Of a DNA stretch of 64,000 bases, positions 26,151-33,847 are shown piece by piece. Made by a program: the position numbers and the translations under genes. The notes under the pieces were generated by a model. The model was not told the DNA's origin. It did not search any database and worked only from the letters and a program-made list of their open reading frames with translations. The DNA is from Gemmatimonadaceae bacterium. GTDB taxonomy: Bacteria; Latescibacterota; UBA2968; UBA8231. The stretch covers positions 1-64,000 of the forward strand of contig JAPOZM010000016.1 in assembly GCA_026706075.1 (NCBI GenBank). Direction: 5' to 3'. The stretch's first letter is position 1, and each line of letters starts with the position of its first letter.

Positions 26151-27395
26151 TCAAGGAAAGTCTTGGCCGGAGGCCGCCACCTCCAGCGCGTCAGCGCCGA
26201 CGACGGCGCCGAACCCCATGCGCGACCGGATGTCGGTGATCGCCGCCCCCAGACACCGGCGCCGGCGGCCGGCCTCGCCGTCGAACAGGTCCTGCTGGCC
26301 GCTGGCCGGACTGGTGCGCGACGGTACGGCCGCGATCGTCCGGACCGCGGCGCGGCGCACGTGGATCTGCCGGAACAGCTCCTCGGCGGCGGCGCACAGG
26401 ACCGGAAATTCGTCGGTGGCGGCGGGAAGCCGCGTCGTTTTCTGAGCCCGGCGGTCGTCGGTGTAGGCGATGCGCAGGATCAGGGCCTTTGCGGCCAGGC
26501 CGCGCAGCCGCAGCTCGTGGCAGGCGCGGTCGACGGTGAGGGCCACGGCCGCGCGCAGCAGGCTGTCGTCGTTGGCGTCCTCGCGGAGCACGGTCTCGGC
26601 CTCGACCACCCCGGGCGCGCCCGGACGCGCCTCGACCTCCAGGCCGCGGACCACCCCGTAGAGCCGCTCCCCCGTCCGGCGGCCGAAGCGCCGCCGCAGG
26701 GCCCGCCGGTCGAGGGGCAGCACCTGGCCCACCGTGTGGATGCCGTAACGGGCGGCCCGCTCGCGGCAGACCGAGCCGAGGCCGGGCAGATCGGCCAGCT
26801 CGGTGCGCGCCAGGACGCGGTCCTCGTCGCCCGGTGCGCACAGGACGACGCCGCCGGGCAGGGCCTCGCGCCCCAGGACGCGCGCCACCAGGCGGGCCGT
26901 GGAGACGCCGACGGCGATCTCGCCCAGGCCGCTGGCGCCGGCGAGCTGACCCTGGAGCTCGGCCCCCGCCGCGCGCCAGCCGCCGGCCCGGGCCGCGGGC
27001 GTGCCGCCGAGGTCGAGGATCGCCGACAGCCGGGCCCACCCGCGGCGCACCCGGAACGACGGGGTCCACCGTTCGAGGACGGCCGTCACGGTCTCCGCGG
27101 CGGTGGCCTCGGCGGACTCGTCCCGGTCGACGACGGCGACCCGGCCCCGGTGGGCGCGGCGCATGGCGAAGAGGAGCGTACCCGGCTCGACGCCGAGATC
27201 CCGGGCCCGCGCGGAGACCGCCTGCACCGCCGCCCGGTGGCTGTCCCGGCTCTGCCGGAGAACGACGAAGGCCGAGCCCCGCAGGCCGGGGCGGGCGCGT
27301 TCGAGGGCCTGGGCGGAGAACTGCCCCACCTCGACGGACAGCCACAGCGGTTGCGGCCGCGGCCGCGGCCTGCGCCCCCCCCGGCGGGCGCTCAC
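26151..27395 (-). CDS. imuB: ImuB-like catalytically inactive Y-family polymerase
   Basis: A 414-residue DNA polymerase Y-family relative. ImuB bridges the error-prone polymerase DnaE2 to the beta clamp in the SOS mutasome. The palm acidic residues are lost: the usual DxDxFFA position reads SVEVGQFSAQ and the usual SIDExxLD reads ARLSAILDL. This fits ImuB rather than DinB. The C-terminal tail contains Gln367-QDLF, a good clamp-binding motif. Fingers and little-finger segments (LPGLGSVCRERAARYGIHTVGQ) are recognisable. The GTG overlaps the dnaE2 stop (GTGA). No imuA is adjacent. Confidence 0.82.
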   Translation of the reverse strand: MSARRGGRRPRPRPQPLWLSVEVGQFSAQALERARPGLRGSAFVVLRQSRDSHRAAVQAVSARARDLGVEPGTLLFAMRRAHRGRVAVVDRDESAEATAAETVTAVLERWTPSFRVRRGWARLSAILDLGGTPAARAGGWRAAGAELQGQLAGASGLGEIAVGVSTARLVARVLGREALPGGVVLCAPGDEDRVLARTELADLPGLGSVCRERAARYGIHTVGQVLPLDRRALRRRFGRRTGERLYGVVRGLEVEARPGAPGVVEAETVLREDANDDSLLRAAVALTVDRACHELRLRGLAAKALILRIAYTDDRRAQKTTRLPAATDEFPVLCAAAEELFRQIHVRRAAVRTIAAVPSRTSPASGQQDLFDGEAGRRRRCLGAAITDIRSRMGFGAVVGADALEVAASGQDFP

Positions 27396-30300
27396 GCCGC
27401 CACGCCCACGTCGGCGTACCGGTATTCCCCGCCGAAGCTGTCGGCCAGCTTCCGGGAAGCGAGCTCCAGATCCACCAGGCCCGGCGACCACTCCACCGCC
27501 CGCACCTGCTCGGCCACCAGGGAGATCGCGCCCCAGTCCTCCTCGACCCGGCCGCGGACCTCGAAGGGCCCGCCGCCGAGGACGGCGTCGGCGCAGCGCT
27601 GGAACACGTCCGGCCACAGGATCACGTCGGCCGTCCCGCTCCTGTCCTCGAGGGTGAGGAACATCATCGGCTCGCCGGTGCGCTCGACGCCGTGGATGCG
27701 CTCGGTGACCTGGCGGCCGAAGACCTTGACGCGCCGCCCCGCGCAACGCTCCAGGTCCCCCATGGGCACGGTGCCCCGCGAGGCCGGGTGCAGGTCGAGG
27801 ATCTCGAGCAGGTCGCCGGAGAGCATGTAGCCGAGGAGCTCGTGCTCGTTCAGGCACCGCTGGGCCAGGTTGTAGTCGCCCAGGACGCCCGCCGGGACCC
27901 GCTTCTCTGGCGGCTCCGCGGCGGCGAACAGGCCGGCGCTCTCCCCGGGCGCGCCCCGGACGGCTGGAAAGACGTCGTCGAGGAGCCACAGGCTCTCGGG
28001 CTGGGTGAGCCCGAAACGGTCGAAGGCGCCCACGAGGATCAGCCGCTCGACCTCGGCCTTGTGGAGGTGGACGGGCGCGCCGGAGCCGGCCATGCGCTCG
28101 ACGAAGTCGACCAGGTCGCGGAAGACACCGTGATCGCGGCGCTCGGCCTCGACCGCCTCGAGGGCGGCGCGGCGGACGCCGCGCACGTGCATCAGCCCGG
28201 GGCGGATGCGGCCGTCGCGGCCGACGTATTTCAGGCGCGAGTCGCCGATGTCCATGGGCAGGATGCGGCAGCCCCAGCGCCGGGCCTCGTCGAGATAGAC
28301 GTCGCGGCGGTAGAAGCCGTGGCCGTTGCTGATCACGGCGGCGAGGAACTGGGCCGGGTAGTGGGCCTTGAGCCAGGTGCACTGGAAGGAGAGCTGGGCG
28401 TACGTGGCCGAGTGGCTCTTGCAGAAGCTGAAGCCGGTGAAGGAGCTGACGCGCTCCCACAGCTCATGCGCCTGGGCGGCGGTGAGGCCGCTGTGGCCCA
28501 TGCAGCCGGCGAGGAAGTCGCGCTCCGTGCGCCGCCACTGCTCCTCGGCCGGGGCGCCCTCGTGGAGGGAGTTCATCATCTTGCGGATGCGGTCGGCCTG
28601 GGCGAAGCTCAGGCCCGCCACCTGGTGGCAGATCCTGGTCACGTCCTCCTGGAAGACGCAGACGTCGTGGGTCCGGCCCAGGATCGGTTCGAGGGCGGGG
28701 TGCACGAACTCCCAGTCCCTGATGCCGGCCTTGGACTTGCGCTCGCGCTCGACGTAGGTGGCGGCGTACCGCGACCCGGCGGGGCGCACGAGGCTGGAGG
28801 TGATGGTGATCTCCTCGAAGGTCCCGGCCCGGGCCTTCTTGTTCAGCCGCGTCTGGGCCGGGCTCTCGATGTAGAAGATCCCCCTCGTCCGGCCCTTGCG
28901 GATGACGTCCCGCACGGCGGGGTCGTCGCAGCACTTGTCCACGTCGAAGACCCCGGGGTCCTCCTCGCCCTGCTCGGCCAGCTGCCCCAGGGCGTCGCGC
29001 AGGACCGAGAGCGAGCCGTTGCCGAGGATGTCGAACTTGATCAGCCCGAGCTCGTCGATGCCGTTGTGCATGTCGATCTGGGTGATGACGCGGTCCTTGT
29101 CGCCGCCGGAGCGCTCGCAGGCGACGTGGCGGCGCATGGGCTGGTCGGTGATCAGCACGCCCCCCGGGTGCTGGCCCAGGAACCGCGGCTTGCCCCGGAT
29201 GGTGGCGGCGAGCCGCCACAGGCGGCGGATCCCGGCGTCGTCGATGCGCGCCGAGCGGGACCCGCGGCCGCGGATGATGCGGGTGACCTCGTCGTCGGTG
29301 TAGCCGTGGACCTTGGCCGTCTCGCGGAAGGAGGCGCGCTCGCGGAAGTGGAGGGTGGTGCAGGTGACCGCCACGTGCTCCTCGCCCCAGCGCCGCCCGA
29401 TGAACTTCTGCACCTCGTCGCGCTCGTCCCAGCCGAAGTCGAGATCGGCGTCGGGCGGCGAGGCGCGGTCCTCGTTGAGGAAGCGCTGGAAGTAGAGATC
29501 GTGGCGGATCGGATCGAGGTCGGAGACGCCGATGTTGTAGAACGTGATGCTGTTGGCGGCGCTGCCGCGCAGGATCGTGCAGTCCGTCGTCCGCCGGTAG
29601 CCGGAGGCGAAGCGCTCGTTGGCCCAGTCGCGGATCTCCTTGACGATCAGGAAGTACGACGGGTAGCCGAGCTTCTCGATCGTCTCCAGCTCCATGCGCT
29701 GGAGGCGGCGGGCCCGGGCGTACGTGCCGAGGCCGGCGTAGTTGCGCTCGAGCCCCGCCCAGGCCAGCCGCGCCAGGTGGCCGGCCGGCGTCTCCCCCCC
29801 CGGCACGTCGACGCGCGGCAGGATCCACTCGCCCAGGGGCAGCTCGATGGAGCCGCACTCCTCGGCGATGACCTCGGCGTTGGCCAGGGCCCGGCGGTGC
29901 GACGGAAAGGCCGCCGCCATCTGGCCGGCGCTGCGCAGGCAGGCCTGGGGCGAGGCGCACTCCCCGGGCCGCAGGCGCGACAGCGTCGAGTTGAGGCCGA
30001 TCGCCGTGAGCAGCTGGTGCGTGGGCCACTGCCCCGGGTCGAGGAAGTAGCAGTCGTTCTGGGCGACCAGGGGCAGGTGCAGGGCCCGGGCGACGGCCTC
30101 GAGCTCGCGGCTGCGGCGGCGGGTGGCGGCCGAGTTGGCGATCAGCTCGCCGTAGAGGCGGTCCCGGTTGGGGGTGGCGGCCAGGGCGCCGAGGAGCCCG
30201 GGCGAGGAGGTGAGGAGCACGAAGTCGGGCCACTCGCGGGCGAAGACCTCGTCGAAGCGGAAGCGGTCGGCCTCGAGGTGGCGGCGGGTGACCACCTCGC

Positions 30301-30685
30301 ACAGGTCGGCGTAGCCACGGGCGTTGCGGGCCAGCACGACGAGGCGCTCGCGCCCGTGGGAGCCGGCGCCGTCGGCCCGCGGCGACATCTCGGCGGGGCC
30401 GGCGCGGAGGCCCTCGTCCGCCGGGAGGCGGCCCCGCCGGGCGCGGGCGGCCAGGACCTCTCCGCGGCGCGGCTCGGTGAGCTCGACCCCGAGGACGGGC
30501 CGCAGGCCCTGGCGGCGGCACTCCTCGTAGTGGAGGACGAGCCCCGACATGCGGTCGGTGTCGGTGAGTCCCACGGCCGGCATCCCCAGCTCCCTCGCTC
30601 TCCCCACGATTTCGGGAATACCGGGGACGCCGGCGTGGAACGAAAACGACGAGTGGCAGTGCAGGTGGACGAAGCTCAACCCCAT
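27392..30685 (-). CDS. dnaE2: Error-prone DNA polymerase III alpha subunit DnaE2/ImuC
   Basis: A 1097-residue C-family polymerase of the DnaE2/ImuC type that copies damaged DNA together with ImuB. The N-terminal PHP domain begins FVHLHCHSSFSFHAGVPGI. The palm has the catalytic pair in PPDADLDFGWDERDEV (Asp412, Asp414). The fingers carry GSAANSITFYNIGV and FTGFSFCKSHSATYAQLSF, and a C-terminal OB domain is present. The length matches the family and is shorter than replicative DnaE. The ATG abuts GGGAG with no spacing. A TTG two codons later, 6 nt beyond the same GGGAG, may be the true start. A promoter with an overlapping inverted repeat lies upstream, so damage-inducible control is likely. 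Confidence 0.93.
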   Translation of the reverse strand: MGLSFVHLHCHSSFSFHAGVPGIPEIVGRARELGMPAVGLTDTDRMSGLVLHYEECRRQGLRPVLGVELTEPRRGEVLAARARRGRLPADEGLRAGPAEMSPRADGAGSHGRERLVVLARNARGYADLCEVVTRRHLEADRFRFDEVFAREWPDFVLLTSSPGLLGALAATPNRDRLYGELIANSAATRRRSRELEAVARALHLPLVAQNDCYFLDPGQWPTHQLLTAIGLNSTLSRLRPGECASPQACLRSAGQMAAAFPSHRRALANAEVIAEECGSIELPLGEWILPRVDVPGGETPAGHLARLAWAGLERNYAGLGTYARARRLQRMELETIEKLGYPSYFLIVKEIRDWANERFASGYRRTTDCTILRGSAANSITFYNIGVSDLDPIRHDLYFQRFLNEDRASPPDADLDFGWDERDEVQKFIGRRWGEEHVAVTCTTLHFRERASFRETAKVHGYTDDEVTRIIRGRGSRSARIDDAGIRRLWRLAATIRGKPRFLGQHPGGVLITDQPMRRHVACERSGGDKDRVITQIDMHNGIDELGLIKFDILGNGSLSVLRDALGQLAEQGEEDPGVFDVDKCCDDPAVRDVIRKGRTRGIFYIESPAQTRLNKKARAGTFEEITITSSLVRPAGSRYAATYVERERKSKAGIRDWEFVHPALEPILGRTHDVCVFQEDVTRICHQVAGLSFAQADRIRKMMNSLHEGAPAEEQWRRTERDFLAGCMGHSGLTAAQAHELWERVSSFTGFSFCKSHSATYAQLSFQCTWLKAHYPAQFLAAVISNGHGFYRRDVYLDEARRWGCRILPMDIGDSRLKYVGRDGRIRPGLMHVRGVRRAALEAVEAERRDHGVFRDLVDFVERMAGSGAPVHLHKAEVERLILVGAFDRFGLTQPESLWLLDDVFPAVRGAPGESAGLFAAAEPPEKRVPAGVLGDYNLAQRCLNEHELLGYMLSGDLLEILDLHPASRGTVPMGDLERCAGRRVKVFGRQVTERIHGVERTGEPMMFLTLEDRSGTADVILWPDVFQRCADAVLGGGPFEVRGRVEEDWGAISLVAEQVRAVEWSPGLVDLELASRKLADSFGGEYRYADVGVAA

Positions 30686-30696
30686 CTCCCGGATAG

Positions 30697-30723
30697 CTGC
30701 ACATATGGATATCGGTCGTGCAG
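30697..30723. promoter_or_regulatory. Candidate operator: perfect inverted repeat CTGCAC-N15-GTGCAG
   Basis: A 6-bp perfect inverted repeat with a 15-bp centre covers the -10 box of the dnaE2 promoter, about 12 nt before the ATG. A repressor dimer bound here would block transcription. By position it is a candidate SOS-type (LexA or other damage-responsive) operator, but it matches neither the E. coli nor the Bacillus LexA box. Confidence 0.5.
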
Positions 30724-30734
30724 AACCGGGTCAA
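30706..30734 (-). promoter_or_regulatory. Promoter of dnaE2-imuB
   Basis: The minus strand reads TTGACC, 17 nt, TATCCA, ending about 20 nt upstream of the dnaE2 ATG. The -35 box matches the sigma-70 consensus at 5 of 6 bases, and the spacing is ideal. The inverted repeat described separately overlaps the -10 box and spacer. Confidence 0.6.
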
Positions 30735-30819
30735 GGGCAAAACGGCGGTCCGTCGGAGGGACCGGCTCGTGAGAGAGATCCTGCGGGTGAAACGGAGGAT
30801 GCCCGGCGGGGCCGGGCCG

Positions 30820-31863
30820 CTAGCTCAGCCGCGAGGCAGGCTCGGCTGTCCCGAGGTCGAGGGCCAGGATCCCGATGGGACTGTTGCCCACTTGGAGGAC
30901 CTCGAGCGGAGAGAGATGTCCGGTCTCGTCGTCGATGCGGTAGGTGGCCAGCTTGCCGGAGCCCTCGCCGAGAGCCAGCAGGTAGGCGCCGTCGGGATCG
31001 AGGGTGAAGGAGCGCGGCGTCGGCTCGGTGGGCGTGTGGCTGATCGGCTCCAGCGCCCCCGTCGACCCGTCGACGGAGAAGGCGGCGATCGAATCGTGCC
31101 CGCGGTTGGAGGCGTAGAGGTACTCCCCCGTGGGAGTGATGCGGATCTCCGCCCCGGTGTTCTCGCCCTCGAAGCCCGTGGGCAGGGTCGGCACGTTCTG
31201 GAACCGCGTCAGCGTCCCCTTGCGGGTATCGAGCTCATACGCCGAGACCGAGGAGCTCTGCTCGTTGACGAAGTAGACCACGTCCATGGCCGGGTGGAAG
31301 CAGAAGTGACGCGGCCCCTCTCCCGGGGGCGGCTCGAGCCGCTGGCCCGCCGGGTTCGAGGAGAGTCGGCCGGTCTTGTCGTCGAAGCGCAGCTGGTAGA
31401 TCAGGTTCGGCCCGGCCGTGTGGGGTACGAAGGCGAAGCGGTTGCCGGCGTCGATCTGGATCGAGTGGGCACGCTCGGCCGTCTTGATGTTCATCACCGC
31501 CGGCGTGCCGACGGAGCCGTCGCGGCGGATCGGATGCACCGCGGCCATGCCGGCGCGGTAGTAGGAGGTGAACAGGAAGCGGCCGCTGGCGTCGGTGGAG
31601 AGGTAGCACGGGTCTGACTCCAGCGGCGCCGTGCCGAGGGGCGCGAGCCGTCCGCTGCCCTTGTCCAGGCGAAAGGCCGCCGCCTGGCGGCCGCCGCGCA
31701 GGCCGGCGTACAGGAACCGCTGCTGCGGGTCGACGCACAGGGGGCCGGGACCGGCGCCGGCGGCGACGATGGCGTACGAGTCGAGGGCCCCGGTCTCGGG
31801 GTCCATGGCGTAGACGTTGATGCGGTCCTCGGTGCTGAGCGATACGTATACGTAGTACGGCAT
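30820..31863 (-). CDS. Lactonase-family beta-propeller (6-phosphogluconolactonase-like)
   Basis: A 347-residue seven-bladed propeller of the Pgl/YbhE lactonase family. Typical blades are visible: YVYVSLSTEDRINVYAMDPETGAL, PLCVDPQQRFLYAG, GPRHFCFHPAMDVVYFVNE and PTPRSFTLDPDGAYLLALGE. YbhE-type members hydrolyse 6-phosphogluconolactone in the oxidative pentose phosphate pathway, but many relatives act on other lactones. No signal peptide is present, so it should be cytoplasmic. GAGGAGAGGGA precedes the ATG. It is unlinked to zwf or gnd in this window, so the exact substrate is uncertain. Confidence 0.88.
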   Translation of the reverse strand: MPYYVYVSLSTEDRINVYAMDPETGALDSYAIVAAGAGPGPLCVDPQQRFLYAGLRGGRQAAAFRLDKGSGRLAPLGTAPLESDPCYLSTDASGRFLFTSYYRAGMAAVHPIRRDGSVGTPAVMNIKTAERAHSIQIDAGNRFAFVPHTAGPNLIYQLRFDDKTGRLSSNPAGQRLEPPPGEGPRHFCFHPAMDVVYFVNEQSSSVSAYELDTRKGTLTRFQNVPTLPTGFEGENTGAEIRITPTGEYLYASNRGHDSIAAFSVDGSTGALEPISHTPTEPTPRSFTLDPDGAYLLALGEGSGKLATYRIDDETGHLSPLEVLQVGNSPIGILALDLGTAEPASRLS

Positions 31864-31949
31864 TCCCTCTCCTCGAGGTGGAAGATCGGACCGGAAGGCG
31901 GCCCCGGCGCCGGGCCGGGGCAGGCCCGCGCGGGAGGGTCGAGGCGGTC

Positions 31950-32213
31950 TTAGCGCCGCCGCCGACGGCGCTTGGGACGGAAGGGACGCTTCCCGGGCTG
32001 AAACTCGCTGATGCCGAGCGAATGCCCCAGAAGCTCCTGGCCGTCGAGGTTCGTGATCGCCTCCTTGGCGGCCGACTTGCTCGGCATGTCCACGAGACCC
32101 CGGCCCCGGTCCCTCTGGATCTCCACGGCGGAGACCTTGCCGAAGATCTCGAAGAGCGTGCGCAGGTCGTCCTCGGTGGCGTTGCTGGCCAGGTTGTCGA
32201 CGGCGAGTCTCAT
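31950..32213 (-). CDS. Small RRM-domain RNA-binding protein
   Basis: An 87-residue protein made of a single RNA recognition motif followed by an Arg-rich tail (PKRRRRRR). RNP2 reads LAVDNLA and the RNP1 region RGRGLVDMP, a somewhat weak version of the consensus (K/R)GFGFVxF. These short proteins resemble the glycine-free Rbp/RRM proteins of cyanobacteria and planctomycetes, often cold- or stress-linked RNA chaperones. AAAGGA lies just before the ATG. A long leader of about 90 nt with a terminator-like hairpin precedes the gene, so regulation by attenuation is plausible. Confidence 0.85.
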   Translation of the reverse strand: MRLAVDNLASNATEDDLRTLFEIFGKVSAVEIQRDRGRGLVDMPSKSAAKEAITNLDGQELLGHSLGISEFQPGKRPFRPKRRRRRR

Positions 32214-32253
32214 GGAGTCCTTTCCGCCGCCCGGCGGAGCCGACGGGACGGCG

Positions 32254-32285
32254 AAAAAAGCAGGGCGGCGGCTGGCGGCCGCCTG
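32254..32285 (-). promoter_or_regulatory. Terminator-like hairpin in the leader of the RRM gene (possible attenuator)
   Basis: On the minus strand a CAGG..CCTG outer stem encloses a CGGC..GCCG inner stem, and one C later a run of six T (32254-32259) follows. This lies between the promoter and the RRM start codon, about 45 nt before the ATG. It could terminate transcription early unless remodelled, for example by the RNA-binding protein itself. Confidence 0.35.
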
Positions 32286-32312
32286 GAAGCGCGGCGGCTC
32301 GCGGAGCCTTCG

Positions 32313-32341
32313 AATATAGGGGCCGGCGCCGGTCTCACCAA
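32313..32341 (-). promoter_or_regulatory. Promoter of the RRM gene
   Basis: The minus strand reads TTGGTG, 17 nt, TATATT. The -10 box matches at 5 of 6 bases. The predicted start lies about 90 nt before the RRM ATG, giving a long untranslated leader. Confidence 0.5.
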
Positions 32342-32355
32342 GGTGACGAGACGCC

Positions 32356-33684
32356 TCAGCCTCCTCCGGACCCGTCGATGCAGTACAGGTGCGCGGCGGT
32401 GCGGATGAACAGCTGCGAGCCCGCCACCGCCGGCGAGGACAAGGTGAACGACCCGTCGAGGGGGTTGGTGGCCAAGTGTCCGTACTCGGCGGCGGCGGCC
32501 AGCACCGTGGTGACGCCGTCCTCGTTGAGCACGTAGAGCTTGCCGTCGGCCACCACCGGCGAGGCGCTGACGCGGCCCTGGGCGGTGCGCTCCGGCCCCC
32601 ACACGACCCGGCCGGTGCGCGCGTCGAGGGCGGTCGCCAGGCCGCGGTCGTCGACCATGTAGAAACGGGTGCCGTCGCAGGCGGCGGTGGGCACGTCGGG
32701 GGCTCCGGCCCCCTCCCAGCGCCAGGCCAGGTCGTCCTGGCCGACGCGGCCCTCCTCGCCGACCCGGAAGGCCAGGAGCGGCTTCTTGCGGCTCTGGGCA
32801 TAGACCATGCCGCCCACGGCGATCGGCGACCCGACGATGCGGTAGTTCCCCTCCCGGCCCGGGTTGAGGCCGCCGACGCGCCACAGCTCCCGCCCCGAGG
32901 CCGGGTCGTGGCCGGTGAGGTAGTCGCCGCCGGAGACGACGATCTGCTCGCCGGCCCCCGTGCTCAGCACGGCCGGGGTCGTGTACGCGTCCGGCGACTC
33001 GGCAGGCGCGTCCGTGGGCCGCTCGACCCGCCAGGCCAGCTCGCCGGTGGCGCCGTCGAAGGCGGCGACGTACGACGGGGCGTCGGTGCGCATCCCGTGC
33101 AGGACCTCGACGATCAGGCGGCCGCCGTGCAGGGCCGGCGACGAGGCGTAGCCCCACATGAGGCCGAACTCCCCGAACTCGGCCTGCAGGTCCCGCCGCC
33201 AGACCGGCTCGCCCTCCATGGTGAAGGCGGCGACCACGCCGGTGCCGGTCACCGCCCAGACGTGGTTCCCGTCGGTGACCGGCGAGGGCGACGTGTTGTT
33301 GTGCTTGCGCCAGGTGCGGTTGCCCTCGGCGAGGACGGCGCGCCACAGCTCCTTGCCGTCGGCCCGGGACAGGCACAGCAGCAACAGGTCGTCGCCGCCC
33401 GGATCGCGCTTGCGCCGGCGGCCCTGCTCCGCGGGCGCCGGGCCGGCCTCCGGGGCCGAAGGCGAGGTGACGAAGACGCGGTCGCCCCAGACGATGGGGG
33501 TGCCGCCGCTCCAGGAGGGCAGCGGGGCCTTCCACAGGACGCCCTCGGAGGCGCTCCACTGGGACGGCAGGCCGGTGGCTTGGCTGACCCCGTTCTGGTG
33601 GGGCCCGCGCCACTGGGGCCAGTTGTCCGCGGCGGCGGCGGAGGCGACGGCGGCCAGCAGGATCGAGGGGATCAGGGTTCTCAT
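32356..33684 (-). CDS. Exported PQQ-like beta-propeller protein (1 of 6)
   Basis: A 442-residue outer-wall-side propeller with a signal peptide (TLIPSILLAAVASAAAA) and the N-terminal motif NWPQWRGPHQNG, typical of PQQ_2/BamB-like proteins of Planctomycetes, Verrucomicrobia and FCB lineages. Repeats such as YVAAFDGATGELAWRV and TALDARTGRVVWGPE form the blades. A basic low-complexity stretch (QGRRRKRDPGGDD) interrupts one blade near residue 90. These proteins need not bind PQQ; some are scaffold or assembly factors. It is transcribed divergently from the next propeller gene, across an intergenic region with a perfect palindrome. Confidence 0.87.
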   Translation of the reverse strand: MRTLIPSILLAAVASAAAADNWPQWRGPHQNGVSQATGLPSQWSASEGVLWKAPLPSWSGGTPIVWGDRVFVTSPSAPEAGPAPAEQGRRRKRDPGGDDLLLLCLSRADGKELWRAVLAEGNRTWRKHNNTSPSPVTDGNHVWAVTGTGVVAAFTMEGEPVWRRDLQAEFGEFGLMWGYASSPALHGGRLIVEVLHGMRTDAPSYVAAFDGATGELAWRVERPTDAPAESPDAYTTPAVLSTGAGEQIVVSGGDYLTGHDPASGRELWRVGGLNPGREGNYRIVGSPIAVGGMVYAQSRKKPLLAFRVGEEGRVGQDDLAWRWEGAGAPDVPTAACDGTRFYMVDDRGLATALDARTGRVVWGPERTAQGRVSASPVVADGKLYVLNEDGVTTVLAAAAEYGHLATNPLDGSFTLSSPAVAGSQLFIRTAAHLYCIDGSGGG

Positions 33685-33733
33685 GGGATGGCTCCGGCTT
33701 GGTTCCGTTGAGGGCGACTTCGCCCGAAAGGTA

Positions 33734-33750
33734 CGACACGGGCGGTGTCG
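33734..33750. promoter_or_regulatory. Palindrome CGACAC-N5-GTGTCG between divergent propeller genes
   Basis: A perfect 6-bp inverted repeat with a 5-bp centre lies about 50 bp upstream of the minus-strand propeller gene and about 45 bp before the -35 box proposed for the plus-strand one. It could be an operator or an RNA hairpin. No regulator gene is adjacent. Confidence 0.35.
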
Positions 33751-33792
33751 AGTCCGGGGACCCGCCGGCAGGGCGCCTTGCGGGCCCGATTC

Positions 33793-33822
33793 TTGGCGGG
33801 GGTTTCCTTCGAGGGGTATTTT
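33793..33822 (+). promoter_or_regulatory. Candidate promoter of the plus-strand propeller/ligase operon
   Basis: TTGGCG, 18 nt, TATTTT lies 25 nt before the GTG of the first gene of the long plus-strand run. TTCGAG occurs twice as a direct repeat around the -10 box. The boxes are moderate matches only. Confidence 0.4.
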
Positions 33823-33847
33823 CGAGCGCCACCCGAGCCGACATCCA

